A stretch of DNA of 64,000 nt from Microbacterium memoriense (GCF_025398275.1 NZ_JAODOR010000005.1:62001-126000), one strand, 5' to 3'. Shown: positions 6,880 to 15,953, numbered from the stretch's first letter. Translations and numbers: made by a program. The notes: a model not told the origin generated them from the letters alone.

Positions 6880-8054
6880 TCGGGCAGGAAGAGCCAGATC
6901 CGCGCGCCGCCGAGCGGTGAGGATTCGAGGCCGATCCGCCCGCCGTGCGCCTGCGCGATGCGTCGGCACGTCGCGAGTCCCAGGCCCATGCCGGGCACGT
7001 CCCCCGTGTTGCCGCGTTCCATGAGCTCGAACATCCGCTCGCGGTTGTCCTCGGGGACCCCGGGGCCGTTGTCATCGACGGTGATGCGCCATCCGGTCGT
7101 GGTGGGTTCGCCGGCGATCTCGACCAAAGGACGCGACCCGGCCGCGTGCGCGAACTTCACGGCGTTCGCGATGAGGTTCTGGAACAGGACGCGGAGAAGA
7201 GTTGCGTCACCGGGGACCGTCAGCGGAGCGTTGATCACGACGGTGGCGTCGGATTCGGCGATCGCCGCCGCCATGTCGTCGACGGATGCCGCGATCACCG
7301 CCCCCAGGTCGACGTCGCCAAGGCGGAGCTGTCCGCCGGTGCGGGCATACTTCAGCAGCACCGAGACCATGTCGTCCATGCGGGCCGCGGCCGATTCGGC
7401 CTTTGTCAGTGCCCGCGAGACGAGCGGTTCGTCATCGATCGCCAGCCCGTCGACGGCGAGCTCGAGTTGACCCATGAGCGCGGTCAGGGGATTGCGGAGA
7501 TCGTGGCTGATCTGGCCGGCGAACTGCGACAGTTCTTCGTTCGAGCGGCCGAGCTCGCGAGTCAGGCGGCGCAGCTCCAGCACGTCGACGACGTGATGTG
7601 CCAGGACATCGAGCGAGTGGCTCTGCTCCGGCCGGAGGTCACCGGGGACATCGTCGAAGACGCACAGGGTGCCGATGACGACGCCGTCCGGGGTGACGAG
7701 CGGACTTGAGGCGTAGAAGCGCACCGTGTCGCGCTCGCCGGTCACGAAGGGGTTATCGGCGAAGCGCGCGTCTTCTCTCGCGTCGGACACGAGGACGTGG
7801 CGCGCGTCCGCGAGGACCACGGCGCACATCGAGTCCTCGATCGCGCAGATGGCCGGATCGAAACCCTCCGCCGCGATCTGGTGCTGCCACCGGTCGTCGA
7901 TGATGTTGACGACGGCCCGCGTCACGCCACACAGCGACGCGGCGAGGTGGACAAGTCCATGCAGATCAGGCTCACCGCCGGTCCGAACCGTTCCGTACGC
8001 CGCGATCGTGTCGCGCCGCGTCAGGTCCGTCGCCGTTCTCATCGTGCTCCCCAT
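6858..8054 (-). CDS. GAF-domain sensor histidine kinase
   Basis: A soluble kinase of about 398 residues. A GAF domain (about residues 15-150, with CAVVLADARHVLVSDA and the LCVFDD strand) should sense a small ligand or redox state. It is followed by a HisKA dimerisation helix with the phospho-acceptor His184 in SQFAGQISHDLRNPL. The HATPase domain has the N box (NLIANAVKFA), G1 box (DNGPGVPE) and G2 box (GMGLGLATCRRI). No membrane segment is present, so the input is cytoplasmic. No response regulator is adjacent, making it an orphan kinase. The start at 8054 has GGGAGG 5 bases upstream; ATG 8042 is possible too. The stop overlaps the convergent SDR gene. Confidence 0.9.
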   Translation of the reverse strand: MGSTMRTATDLTRRDTIAAYGTVRTGGEPDLHGLVHLAASLCGVTRAVVNIIDDRWQHQIAAEGFDPAICAIEDSMCAVVLADARHVLVSDAREDARFADNPFVTGERDTVRFYASSPLVTPDGVVIGTLCVFDDVPGDLRPEQSHSLDVLAHHVVDVLELRRLTRELGRSNEELSQFAGQISHDLRNPLTALMGQLELAVDGLAIDDEPLVSRALTKAESAAARMDDMVSVLLKYARTGGQLRLGDVDLGAVIAASVDDMAAAIAESDATVVINAPLTVPGDATLLRVLFQNLIANAVKFAHAAGSRPLVEIAGEPTTTGWRITVDDNGPGVPEDNRERMFELMERGNTGDVPGMGLGLATCRRIAQAHGGRIGLESSPLGGARIWLFLPDHQALRA

Positions 8055-8148
8055 CGCAGCCTCCCGGCTCCACCCTACGGGGCTCTGCGGGGCGGAGGCG
8101 GGTGCTTTGGGTCGCCTCACCTTCGTGGCGTGCTCGCGCGCCGAGGTC

Positions 8149-8154
8149 TAGCGT
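8149..8154 (+). promoter_or_regulatory. -10 element of leaderless VIT gene
   Basis: TAGCGT, then 6 bases to the ATG at 8161. Confidence 0.5.
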
Positions 8155-8160
8155 GACGGT

Positions 8161-8880
8161 ATGGCCACTCCCGCAGGAACGCACCTCGACGAGCCGCACC
8201 AGACGGGCATCGCCCAGCGGCTCAACTGGTTGCGTGCCGGTGTGCTGGGAGCCAACGACGGCATCGTCTCGACGGCGGCCGTCGTCGTCGGTGTCGCCGG
8301 CGCCAGTGCGGGGGTGCTGCCGGTTCTGCTCGCCGGTTCTGCCGCGCTCGTCGGTGGGGCGATCTCGATGGCGCTCGGCGAGTATGTCTCGGTGTCGAGC
8401 CAGCGCGACTCGGAGAAGGCGCTCATCGAGAAGGAACGCCGAGAGCTGGCGGAAGACCCCGACGCCGAGTTCGCGGAACTCGTCGGGCTGTACCGCGCGC
8501 AGGGCTTGTCGGACGAGACCGCCGCGAAGGTTGCCGAGGAGCTCACGGCGCGCGACGCGTTGTCGGCTCACCTCTCGGCCGAACTCAACATCGATCAGGA
8601 CGACGTCGTGAGCCCGTGGCACGCGGCGATCGCCTCGGCGGTCGCCTTCACGGCCGGCGCGTTGCTGCCGATGGCGACGATCCTGTTGCTCCCGCATCCG
8701 GCGCGCATCTGGTTCACGTTCGTCGCGGTGCTTCTCGCCCTCTCGATCACCGGGTATGTCGCCGCATGGATCGGCGGCGCTGATCGCCTGCGCGCGATCC
8801 TCCGCGTCACGATCGGTGGCGCACTCGCGCTCGGGGCGACGTTCCTGGTGGGCACGCTGTTCGACACCGTCATCACCTGA
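8161..8880 (+). CDS. VIT/CCC1-family membrane transporter
   Basis: A 239-residue membrane protein of the vacuolar iron transporter family, which moves Fe2+ or Mn2+ across membranes. Two N-terminal helices contain the family signature (LRAGVLGANDGIVSTAAVVV and GGAISMALGEYVSVSSQRD). A cytoplasmic helical insertion (about residues 80-145) is rich in acidic residues and likely binds metal. Three C-terminal helices follow. Length is normal for the bacterial family. The gene is read from a leaderless start and diverges from the kinase gene. Export of metal from the cytoplasm is the likely direction, by family knowledge. Confidence 0.9.
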   Translation: MATPAGTHLDEPHQTGIAQRLNWLRAGVLGANDGIVSTAAVVVGVAGASAGVLPVLLAGSAALVGGAISMALGEYVSVSSQRDSEKALIEKERRELAEDPDAEFAELVGLYRAQGLSDETAAKVAEELTARDALSAHLSAELNIDQDDVVSPWHAAIASAVAFTAGALLPMATILLLPHPARIWFTFVAVLLALSITGYVAAWIGGADRLRAILRVTIGGALALGATFLVGTLFDTVIT

Positions 8881-8883
8881 GCG

Positions 8884-10269
8884 TCAGAGTCTGCTCCACG
8901 CCTCCGTGAGGACGCCGCGGAGGATCTGCTCGATCTCGTCGAACTCGGCGGGGCCGGTCGTCAGCGGCGGGGCGAGTTGGATGACCGGATCGCCGCGATC
9001 GTCGGCGCGGCAGTACAGACCCGCGTTGTAGAGCGCGCCCGAGAGGAACCCGCGCAGCAGCCGTTCGGACTCGTCGTCGTCGAACGTCGTCTTGGTCGCC
9101 TTGTCTTTGACGAGCTCGATGCCGAAGAAGTAGCCGTCGCCACGCACATCCCCGACGATCGGCAGATCGGTCAGCTTCTCGAGCGTCTTCCGGAACACCG
9201 GAGAGTTCTCCCGCACGTTCTGCAGCAGCGATTCCTCCTCGAAGATGTCGAGGTTGGCCAGGGCGACGGCCGCCGCCACCGGGTGGCCCGCAAACGTATA
9301 CCCGTGTGGGAATGTCACGTTGCCATGGCGGAACGGCTCGTAGATCCGGTCGCTGATCATCGTGCCGCCGAGGGGGACGTAGCCGCTCGTGACCGCCTTG
9401 GCAAACGTGATCATGTCGGGCTGATAGCCGTACGCGTCGCACGCGAAGTACTCGCCGATGCGGCCGAACGCGCAGATGACTTCGTCGCTGACGAGCAGCA
9501 CGTCGTACCGGTCGCAGATCTCGCGCACGCGCTGGAAATAGCCGGGCGGGGGAGGGAAGCATCCGCCCGAGTTCTGGACCGGCTCCAGGAACACCGCGGC
9601 GATCGTCTCCGGCCCCTCGAACTGGATCATCTCCTCGATCCGATCGGCCGCCCAGACCCCGAACTCCTCCGGGGTCGCCCCCGTGAAACCCTGCTCGGCC
9701 GCGCGGTAGTAGTTCGTGTTCGGCACGCGGAATCCGCCCGGCGTGATCGGCTCGAACATCGCCTTCATCGCCGGCAGGCCGGTGATCGCGAGGGCACCCT
9801 GCGGGGTGCCGTGATAGGCGATGTAGCGCGAAATGACCTTGTGCTTGCCGGGCTTCCCCTGCAGCTTCCAGTACTGCTTGGCGAGCTTGAACGCCGTCTC
9901 GACCGCCTCACCGCCACCCGTCGAGAAGAACACGTGGTTGAGGTCGCCCGGCGCGAGGTCGGCCAGACGCGCGGCCAACTCGATCGCCGGGGGATGCGCG
10001 TAGGACCAGATCGGGAAGAACGCGAGCTTTTCGGCCTGGCGCGCTGCCGTCTCGGCGAGCACCTTTCGACCGTGTCCGGCGTTCACGACGAACAGGCCGG
10101 ACAGTCCGTCGATGTAGCGGCGTCCGCCGGCATCCCACAAATGATGGCCCTCGTCCCGAACGATGATCGGCACGCCGCGCTCCATCGTCGACTGGCGTGA
10201 GAAATGCATCCAGAGGTGGTCTTTCGCCAGCTGTTGCAGCTCGGATTCGGTGCGTTCGGGACGGTTCAT
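8884..10269 (-). CDS. Class III PLP-dependent aminotransferase
   Basis: A 461-residue omega-aminotransferase of the class III fold, transferring an amino group from a terminal amine (such as a diamine or beta-alanine) to a keto acid. The PLP-binding Lys is Lys291 in ITFAKAVTSGYVPLG. The STGGGEAVETAFKLAKQYW helix binds the cofactor phosphate, and LLVSDEVICAFGR holds the conserved DE pair. The overall pattern resembles putrescine- or beta-alanine-pyruvate transaminases, but substrate cannot be settled. GAGGAGA precedes the ATG at 10269. It is tail-to-tail with the VIT gene, 3 bp apart, and divergent from yaeQ. Confidence 0.92.
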   Translation of the reverse strand: MNRPERTESELQQLAKDHLWMHFSRQSTMERGVPIIVRDEGHHLWDAGGRRYIDGLSGLFVVNAGHGRKVLAETAARQAEKLAFFPIWSYAHPPAIELAARLADLAPGDLNHVFFSTGGGEAVETAFKLAKQYWKLQGKPGKHKVISRYIAYHGTPQGALAITGLPAMKAMFEPITPGGFRVPNTNYYRAAEQGFTGATPEEFGVWAADRIEEMIQFEGPETIAAVFLEPVQNSGGCFPPPPGYFQRVREICDRYDVLLVSDEVICAFGRIGEYFACDAYGYQPDMITFAKAVTSGYVPLGGTMISDRIYEPFRHGNVTFPHGYTFAGHPVAAAVALANLDIFEEESLLQNVRENSPVFRKTLEKLTDLPIVGDVRGDGYFFGIELVKDKATKTTFDDDESERLLRGFLSGALYNAGLYCRADDRGDPVIQLAPPLTTGPAEFDEIEQILRGVLTEAWSRL

Positions 10270-10332
10270 GCGGTTCTCCTCGACTCTGCCTCACGAACCT
10301 ACTCGCGCGGAGCGTGCGCAGGTAAGGGCCGA

Positions 10333-10338
10333 TAGGCT
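10333..10338 (+). promoter_or_regulatory. -10 element of yaeQ
   Basis: TAGGCT with 8 bases to the ATG at 10347, consistent with a leaderless or nearly leaderless mRNA. Confidence 0.4.
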
Positions 10339-10346
10339 CGGTCGTC

Positions 10347-10886
10347 ATGGCCACCGGCGCAACGATCCACACCTTTTCCGTGCAGTTGGCCGATGTCGAC
10401 CGCGGCGTCTACGAAGACCTCACCCTCCGCGTCGCCCGGCATCCGTCCGAGACAGATGCCTATATGGTCACCCGATTGCTCGCCTATCTGCTCGAGTATC
10501 AGGAGGGAATCGCGTTCAGCGAGGGGATCTCGCAGACCGATGAACCGGCCGTCCTCGTGCGGGACATGACCGGGAGTCTCGTCGCCTGGATCGAGATCGG
10601 CGCCCCCGAGGCCGAACGCCTGCACTTCGGGAGCAAAGCGGCCGAACGCACGATCGTCTATACCCACCGCGATCCCGTGAAGGTCATCGCGCGCCTTGCC
10701 GGCAAGCGGATCCACCGCGGTGAGGACATCGTCGTGCGCAGCTTCGACACCGGTTTCGTCGATGCCGCGGCGCGGCTCCTCGAGCGCCGCAACGACCTCG
10801 TGCTCTCGGTCACGGAGGGACAGCTGTTCCTCGACATGGGCGGCTCGACGTTGAGCTCGGCGCTCCACGAGGACGCCATCCTCTGA
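10347..10886 (+). CDS. yaeQ: YaeQ family protein
   Basis: A 179-residue protein matching YaeQ over its full length, with the N-terminal FSVQLADVDRGVYEDLTL, the central EYQEGIAFSEGI, WIEIGAPEAERLHFGSKAAE and the C-terminal NDLVLSVTEGQLFLD. YaeQ has a PD-(D/E)xK nuclease-like fold. Its cellular role is not established, although links to transcription elongation have been suggested. Monocistronic, with a palindromic repeat directly after the stop. Confidence 0.92.
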   Translation: MATGATIHTFSVQLADVDRGVYEDLTLRVARHPSETDAYMVTRLLAYLLEYQEGIAFSEGISQTDEPAVLVRDMTGSLVAWIEIGAPEAERLHFGSKAAERTIVYTHRDPVKVIARLAGKRIHRGEDIVVRSFDTGFVDAAARLLERRNDLVLSVTEGQLFLDMGGSTLSSALHEDAIL

Positions 10887-10916
10887 GCCCTTGCTTCCGC
10901 GCCCCGAGCCGCATAG

Positions 10917-10970
10917 TTCCGCGCGAGCCGCATCCTTTTGTGCGCACGGATGCTGTCGGCTCGTGCGGAA
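10917..10970. repeat. Intergenic palindromic repeat, copy A
   Basis: Arms TTCCGCGCGAGCCG (10917-10930) and CGGCTCGTGCGGAA (10957-10970) pair at 13 of 14 positions, with an inner GCATCC/GGATGC pair. A related copy lies at 34620-34690. It sits between yaeQ and the convergent acetyltransferase gene and may act as a bidirectional terminator or REP-like element. Confidence 0.65.
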
Positions 10971-10995
10971 GGTGTCGGCCCGGCGGGAGGCGGGC

Positions 10996-11442
10996 TCACG
11001 GGCGGAGCGCGGGAGCGGTCATCCAGACGTCGACGTCGTCCTCGGAGTCGGTGACGAAACCGTGGCGATCGTACAGTCGCCGCGCGGGGCTGCCCTGCAG
11101 CACGTTCAGGCGGAACGGTGTGGTGCCGGGTTCGCTCAGGAGCGCCCGAAGAACCTCGCTGCCGATGCCCTGCCCCTGAAGCGACGGTCGCAGGAAGAAG
11201 TGCTCGATCCACCGCGCGTCGGGTTCTTCGCGGAGCGCGACGAGCCCGGCGTCCTGATTCGCGACCTGAATGACGCGCGTGTCGGCAGGGACGTACGCCG
11301 CGAGGAACCGCGTACGCACACGGTGGGGGTCGAAACGCCCGAGCCGCTCGAGGTCGGGGCGCAGGACGACCGCTCGCAACTCCGCCATCCACTTGGCGTC
11401 AGAGGCGCGTGCCGGCCGGAACGTCCAGAATGCCGATGCCAC
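10996..11442 (-). CDS. GNAT-family N-acetyltransferase
   Basis: A protein of about 148 residues with the GNAT fold, transferring acetyl from acetyl-CoA to an amine. The acetyl-CoA loop is FLRPSLQGQGIGSEVLRALL (R/Q-x2-G-x-G). It is followed by the strand FRLNVLQGSPARRLYDRHGF, in which the ARRLYDRHGF element is the conserved alpha4-beta7 region. GTG at 11442 is proposed because the N-terminus then reads WTFRPARASDAKWMAELR, the usual GNAT beginning. Longer starts would run into repeat DNA. An in-frame internal ATG is possible. Substrate unknown. Confidence 0.8.
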   Translation of the reverse strand: MASAFWTFRPARASDAKWMAELRAVVLRPDLERLGRFDPHRVRTRFLAAYVPADTRVIQVANQDAGLVALREEPDARWIEHFFLRPSLQGQGIGSEVLRALLSEPGTTPFRLNVLQGSPARRLYDRHGFVTDSEDDVDVWMTAPALRP

Positions 11443-11480
11443 CGTTCGATTCAACCCGATCGGGCGGGCGGGGCGTGCCA

Positions 11481-11590
11481 CCTGAATAATTCCTGCGCTC
11501 TGCGCGGCCCTGCCGCCGGCGATCCGGCGGGGGCGCGAGATTCGGCCGGCGTGCCCCACTCGTGGGTCCATACGGCAGGAGTTATTCAGG
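11481..11590. repeat. Long palindromic repeat, copy 1
   Basis: Arms CCTGAATAATTCCTGC (11481-11496) and GCAGGAGTTATTCAGG (11575-11590) pair at 15 of 16 positions around about 78 bases. The interior begins with a CTCTGCGCGGCC stretch that is also present in copy 2. No gene is supported inside. Confidence 0.7.
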
Positions 11591-11705
11591 CGCGGCGGGC
11601 GACCGGCGCGAAGGCGGGTAATCGGCGCGGAGGCGGGCGACCGGCGGCGGAGCCGCCCCGATGACAACGCCGGGCACGGCGCCGCGCGGCGGGTGCGACC
11701 GACGT

Positions 11706-11819
11706 CACCTGAAGAACTCCTGAACTCTGCGCGGCCCCGCCACAGGCGACGTGCCGCGGGCGCGGGATCCCGCAGGTGAGCCCGACCCGGGTGCCCGCGC
11801 TGCAGGAGTTATTCGGGTG
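11706..11819. repeat. Long palindromic repeat, copy 2
   Basis: Arms CACCTGAAGAACTCCTG (11706-11722) and CAGGAGTTATTCGGGTG (11803-11819) pair at 15 of 17 positions. The total length, arm sequence and CTCTGCGCGGCC interior match copy 1, so both belong to one repeat family. The 115 bases between the copies hold short CGACCGGCG/AGGCGGG repeats only. Confidence 0.7.
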
Positions 11820-11870
11820 AAGCGGCGGTGACGCCGGTCTAGGGTCCTGCGCCGATGGGAGGATGGCGGC

Positions 11871-12560
11871 ATGTCCCAGACCCATCTCCTCACCGGCGCC
11901 GGAAGCGGTATCGGGCTCGCGGTCGCCCGGCGACTCGCCGATCGCGGCGACCGGCTCATCCTGGTGGCGCGCGACGACGCTCGCGCGGCAGAGCTCACCG
12001 CTCTGTTCGCCGGGTCGAGCGCCGTCGTCGCCGACCTCCGGCAGCCCCAGACGATCGCCGCGCTCGCCGCCGACCTGCCGGACACCCTCGACTCGGTGAT
12101 CCACGCCGCGGGGGTCGTCGACCTCGGCCACGTCGCCGATCTGCCGTTGGGCGCCTGGGAATCACAGCTCACCGTCAACCTCATCGCGCCCGCCGAACTC
12201 ACGCGCATCGCTCTCCGGGCCCTCCGGGCCACGCGCGGCCACGTGCTGTTCGTCAACTCCGGCGCGGGGCTCACCGCACACGCCGAATGGGCTGCCTACG
12301 CCGCGTCGAAGCATGGGCTGAAGGCGCTCGCCGACGCTCTGCGCGGTGAAGAGGCCCCGCACGGGGTGCGCGTGACGACCGTGTACCCCGGTCGAACGGC
12401 GACCCCGATGCAAGCGCGCGTGCACGAGCAGGAAGGCAACGCGTACGATCCGGCGCGCTTCATCGATCCCGAATCGGTGGCCACCGCGATCCTCACCGCG
12501 ATCGACCTGCCCGCGGATGCCGTCATCACCGACCTCTCGGTACGTCCCGGCCCGCGCTGA
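11871..12560 (+). CDS. Short-chain dehydrogenase/reductase
   Basis: A 229-residue classical SDR. The cofactor loop is LLTGAGSGIGLAVARRLA (TGxxxGIG, residues 6-23). VIHAAGVV corresponds to the NNAG strand, LFVNSGAG holds the catalytic Ser, and YAASKHGLKALADAL holds the Tyr and Lys of YxxxK. The dipeptide ARDD after the second strand suggests NADP. Substrate is not predictable. GGGAGG lies 8 bp upstream of the chosen ATG. It follows the two palindromic repeats and precedes the APC permease as a separate unit. Confidence 0.9.
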   Translation: MSQTHLLTGAGSGIGLAVARRLADRGDRLILVARDDARAAELTALFAGSSAVVADLRQPQTIAALAADLPDTLDSVIHAAGVVDLGHVADLPLGAWESQLTVNLIAPAELTRIALRALRATRGHVLFVNSGAGLTAHAEWAAYAASKHGLKALADALRGEEAPHGVRVTTVYPGRTATPMQARVHEQEGNAYDPARFIDPESVATAILTAIDLPADAVITDLSVRPGPR

Positions 12561-12646
12561 CACGCGCCCGGCGCGGCGATCGGCCCCGCGTGCATCTGCG
12601 GCACGCGAGGGTCTAGTCTTCGGGAAACACCGCCGGAAGGAATGCG

Positions 12647-14197
12647 ATGAGCGACTTCGGAAAAACCACGCCGATCCGTTTGGAACGTCCCGAAGGCAAG
12701 GGGCTCGCGACGGGTACTCTCGGGCTCTGGGGATCGACCGTCATCGGTCTCGCCTCGACGGCGCCGGTCTACTCGCTGGTCGCGACGCTCGGTTTCGTCG
12801 TCCTCGCGGTCGGCGGGCAAGCGCCGATCGCTTTCATCATCGCTTTCGTGCCGATGCTGTTCATCGCGTTCGCGTACCGCGAGCTCAACAACGAGATCCC
12901 CGACTGCGGCACGACCTTCACCTGGGCGACGAAAGCCTTCGGCCCGTGGGTGGGGTGGATGGGCGGGTGGGGCGTCGCCGTCGCCGGCATGGTCGTCCTC
13001 GCGAACCTGGCCCAGATCGCCTCCGTGTACTTCTGGGACCTCTTCGGGCTCGAACTCGAGAACAACGACTGGCGCATCATCCTGGTGGCCGTCATCTTCA
13101 TCGCCGCGATGACGTGGGTGAGCTGGCGTGGCGTGGAAATCGGCGAACGCATCCAGAACGTCCTCCTCGCGATCCAGTACCTCGCCCTCGCCATCTTCGT
13201 CGTCGCGGCGCTCTGGCAGTTCTTCGCCGGCACCGCGCCGGGCGCGACGGCGTTCGACTGGGAGTGGCTGAACCCGTTCGCGTTCACCGACTTCGACGGC
13301 TTCACCGAAGCCGTGCTGCTCGCCCTCTTCATCTACTGGGGCTGGGACACCTGCCTGGCGCTCAACGAGGAGACGAAGGACCCCAAGCGCATCCCCGGGC
13401 GCGCGGCGCTGCTCACCACCGTCATCCTGCTCTTGACCTACGTCTCCGTCACGATCGCCGCGATGATGTATGCCGGTCTCGGCGAAGACAGCACGGGCCT
13501 GGGTAACGAAGCGAACGCCGACGATTTCTTCCTCGCCATCAAGGACGGCCTCCTCGGCCCGTGGGGATGGCTGCTCGTGGTCGCCGTGCTCATCTCGGCC
13601 GTGTCGTCCACGCAGACGACGATCCTCCCGACGGCGCGCGGCACGCTCGCGATGGGCGTGTACCGGGCACTTCCGGAGCGCTTCAAAACCGTGCACCCCC
13701 AATACAAGACGCCGTCGTTCTCGACCCTCGTCGGCGGCACCGTCGCGATCTGCTACTACGTCGGCATGACGCTCATCAGCGACAACATCCTGCAGGATTC
13801 GATTCTCTCGCTCGGTCTCGCGATCGCGTTCTACTACGCCATCACCGGCTTCGCGTGCGTCTGGTATTTCCGCCGCGACCTCGGTCGCTCGGGTCGCGAT
13901 CTCTGGTTCAAGGGCATCTTCCCGCTCCTCGGCGCGCTCATGCTGACGTTCGCCTTCGTGAAGTCCGCGATCGACATGTACGACGTCGATTATGGATACT
14001 CCGTGCTCTTCGGCATCGGCGGAACGTTCGTGGTCGGCATCGGAGCGCTGCTGGTCGGCGTCGTGCTGATGGTGATCTGGTACGTCTTCCCGCGGTCAGG
14101 GCCCTTCTTCGGCGGGAAGAGTCTCAACCGGGAGACTCCGGTCATGGTGCCGGAAGAGCCGGGCGAGTTCGTCCGCTCGATCGACGGCGGTATCTGA
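12647..14197 (+). CDS. APC-superfamily amino acid permease
   Basis: A 516-residue inner-membrane permease with about twelve hydrophobic helices. The N-terminal GLWGSTVIGLASTAPVYSLV is the unwound first helix that binds substrate in APC transporters, and the ALNEETKDPKRIPGRAALL loop after helix 6 is the conserved family signature. It should import an amino acid or amine by proton symport. AAGGAA is 7 bp before the ATG. The permease is read alone; a separate promoter-like TACCGT drives the next gene. Substrate unknown. Confidence 0.9.
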   Translation: MSDFGKTTPIRLERPEGKGLATGTLGLWGSTVIGLASTAPVYSLVATLGFVVLAVGGQAPIAFIIAFVPMLFIAFAYRELNNEIPDCGTTFTWATKAFGPWVGWMGGWGVAVAGMVVLANLAQIASVYFWDLFGLELENNDWRIILVAVIFIAAMTWVSWRGVEIGERIQNVLLAIQYLALAIFVVAALWQFFAGTAPGATAFDWEWLNPFAFTDFDGFTEAVLLALFIYWGWDTCLALNEETKDPKRIPGRAALLTTVILLLTYVSVTIAAMMYAGLGEDSTGLGNEANADDFFLAIKDGLLGPWGWLLVVAVLISAVSSTQTTILPTARGTLAMGVYRALPERFKTVHPQYKTPSFSTLVGGTVAICYYVGMTLISDNILQDSILSLGLAIAFYYAITGFACVWYFRRDLGRSGRDLWFKGIFPLLGALMLTFAFVKSAIDMYDVDYGYSVLFGIGGTFVVGIGALLVGVVLMVIWYVFPRSGPFFGGKSLNRETPVMVPEEPGEFVRSIDGGI

Positions 14198-14204
14198 GGC
14201 TCGG

Positions 14205-14210
14205 TACCGT
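14205..14210 (+). promoter_or_regulatory. -10 element of the antiporter gene
   Basis: TACCGT with 6 bases to the ATG at 14217, lying in the 19-bp gap after the permease gene. Confidence 0.4.
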
Positions 14211-14216
14211 TCCGGT

Positions 14217-15413
14217 ATGGATGATCTGGACACGGCGATCGTACTGATCCCGCTTCTCGCGGTACTCGCCCCCGTAGCGGCACGCGCCGTCGGCACGTGG
14301 ATTCGTGTGCCCGTCGTCGTATTCGAGCTGGTCCTCGGCATCGTCATCGGGCCGAGCGTGCTCGGTTGGACCGGCCCCTCCGCGTTCGTCGAACTGCTCT
14401 CCGAGTTCGGTCTCGCCATGCTGTTCTTCATCGCGGGCACCGAAATCGAGTTCGCCGCGATGCGAGACCGGGCCGGCAAGCGCGCGGTGGGCGGATGGCT
14501 GATCTCTCTGGTGCTGGGCGTCGTCGTCGGCTTCATCCTGGTGCCGGGCCCGGGTGCGATCGTCATCGCTGTCGCGCTCGCATCGACCGCCCTCGGCACT
14601 CTGCTGCCGATCCTGCGGGATGCGGGTGAACTGCGCACCCCGTTCGGACGCGCGGTCGGTGCTCTGGGTGCCGTGGGCGAGTTCGGCCCGCTGGTCGCGA
14701 TCTCGGTGCTCCTCGGCAGCCGCGAGCCGGGAGTGGCGACTCTGGTCCTCGGCGCCTTCATCCTGATCGCCGCGGGTGCGATCTGGTATGCCGCCCGAGT
14801 TCCGCAGGGTGCGCTGCACCGCTTCGTGAACGCGACGTTGCACACGTCGGGCCAGTTCGCGGTGCGCACCGTCATGCTGATCCTCGCCGCGCTCACCGCG
14901 CTCAGCATCGTGCTCGACCTCGACATGCTCCTCGGCGCATTCGCGGCCGGCATCGTCTGGCGCCTCCTGATGCGGGATGCGAGTGAGCACGATCGCGCAA
15001 GTGTCGAAAGCAAGATCGAGGGGCTCGCCTTCGGCTTCCTGGTGCCCGTCTTCTTCATCTACACCGGCGTGACGTTCGACCTGGCATCGCTCCTGGCCAC
15101 GCCGATCCTGCTTCTCGCGGTCGTGGGCGTGCTCCTCGTGCTCCTCGTCGTCCGTGGGGTTCCCTCCCTGCTCGCGGCGCCCGAGGGCGCGGGGGCGAAG
15201 GAGCGTCTTGCCGTCATGCTGATGGGGGCGACCGGGCTTCCGATCATCGTCGCGGTGACCAGCATCGGCGTGGATGAGGAGCTCATCTCGAGCGCGACGG
15301 CGTCCGTCTTCGTCGGCGCCGGGATGCTGTCGGTGCTGCTCTTTCCGCTGATAGCCGTCTCCCTGCGGGGCGACACGTTCGCGCCGACGGATCTCGTCGA
15401 CGACCGGGCCTGA
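14217..15413 (+). CDS. Cation:proton antiporter (CPA2/Kef type)
   Basis: A 398-residue membrane protein with about twelve helices, of the monovalent cation:proton antiporter-2 family. Helix 1 begins with DTAIVLIPLLAVLAPVAARA, and the FELVLGIVIGPSVLGW repeat and AMLFFIAGTEIEF helix are family hallmarks. There is no C-terminal TrkA-N domain, so it is the short form. Likely exchanges K+ or Na+ for H+. Its stop overlaps the next start by one base (TGATG), indicating coupling. Confidence 0.9.
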   Translation: MDDLDTAIVLIPLLAVLAPVAARAVGTWIRVPVVVFELVLGIVIGPSVLGWTGPSAFVELLSEFGLAMLFFIAGTEIEFAAMRDRAGKRAVGGWLISLVLGVVVGFILVPGPGAIVIAVALASTALGTLLPILRDAGELRTPFGRAVGALGAVGEFGPLVAISVLLGSREPGVATLVLGAFILIAAGAIWYAARVPQGALHRFVNATLHTSGQFAVRTVMLILAALTALSIVLDLDMLLGAFAAGIVWRLLMRDASEHDRASVESKIEGLAFGFLVPVFFIYTGVTFDLASLLATPILLLAVVGVLLVLLVVRGVPSLLAAPEGAGAKERLAVMLMGATGLPIIVAVTSIGVDEELISSATASVFVGAGMLSVLLFPLIAVSLRGDTFAPTDLVDDRA

Positions 15414-15925
15414 TGACCGCGCGCGCGACCTCGCTGATCGACGCCGCGAGGGCTCGACTCACCGGCATCCCCCGGGAGCGTCTGGGGGAGTGGGCGACTC
15501 CTCGGAAAGTCCTCGGCATCGGCCGCGCGCCGCGGATCGTGCCCGTCGGCGACGCCTGGCATCTGGGGGTTCTGCTCATCGGGACGGATACCCTCGCCGC
15601 GACCGGCGATGTCCTTCGCGCCCGGGCCGAGGTCATCCGCGGTTTCACCGCCGAGTCGCAGCGGGCTCGCGCCGCACTCGCTGCGGCCGCGCGCCGCGGC
15701 GGCTTCGCCGAGGGGGAGACGCTGCATCTCGGTTGGGAACCGGTCGATCTCGCGGTGGTGGATGCCGGGGGATCCTCCGGTCCGCTCTCGATGATCGCCG
15801 GCATCCCGCAGATCCGCTGGAGTAAAGGTGGCGGCATCAGGCCCTTCAGCGACTATCTCGACGAGCAGATCGCCCTGCGCGAGAGCGATGTCAAGGGTCA
15901 GAATCCGGAGATCTCCGCCAACTAA
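15413..15925 (+). CDS. Hypothetical protein coupled to the antiporter
   Basis: A 170-residue soluble protein whose ATG overlaps the antiporter stop, so the two are translated together. It has no signal peptide or membrane segment. Visible features are an N-terminal amphipathic helix, the strand-like PRIVPVGDAWHLGVLLIGTD (about residues 39-58), a helical Arg/Ala-rich centre, and a C-terminal SKGGGIRPFSDYLDEQIALR. No family is recognised. A regulatory role for the antiporter is possible but rests on position only. Confidence 0.7.
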   Translation: MTARATSLIDAARARLTGIPRERLGEWATPRKVLGIGRAPRIVPVGDAWHLGVLLIGTDTLAATGDVLRARAEVIRGFTAESQRARAALAAAARRGGFAEGETLHLGWEPVDLAVVDAGGSSGPLSMIAGIPQIRWSKGGGIRPFSDYLDEQIALRESDVKGQNPEISAN

Positions 15926-15953
15926 GGTGGTAACCCACGCACAGGAGGCGCTC

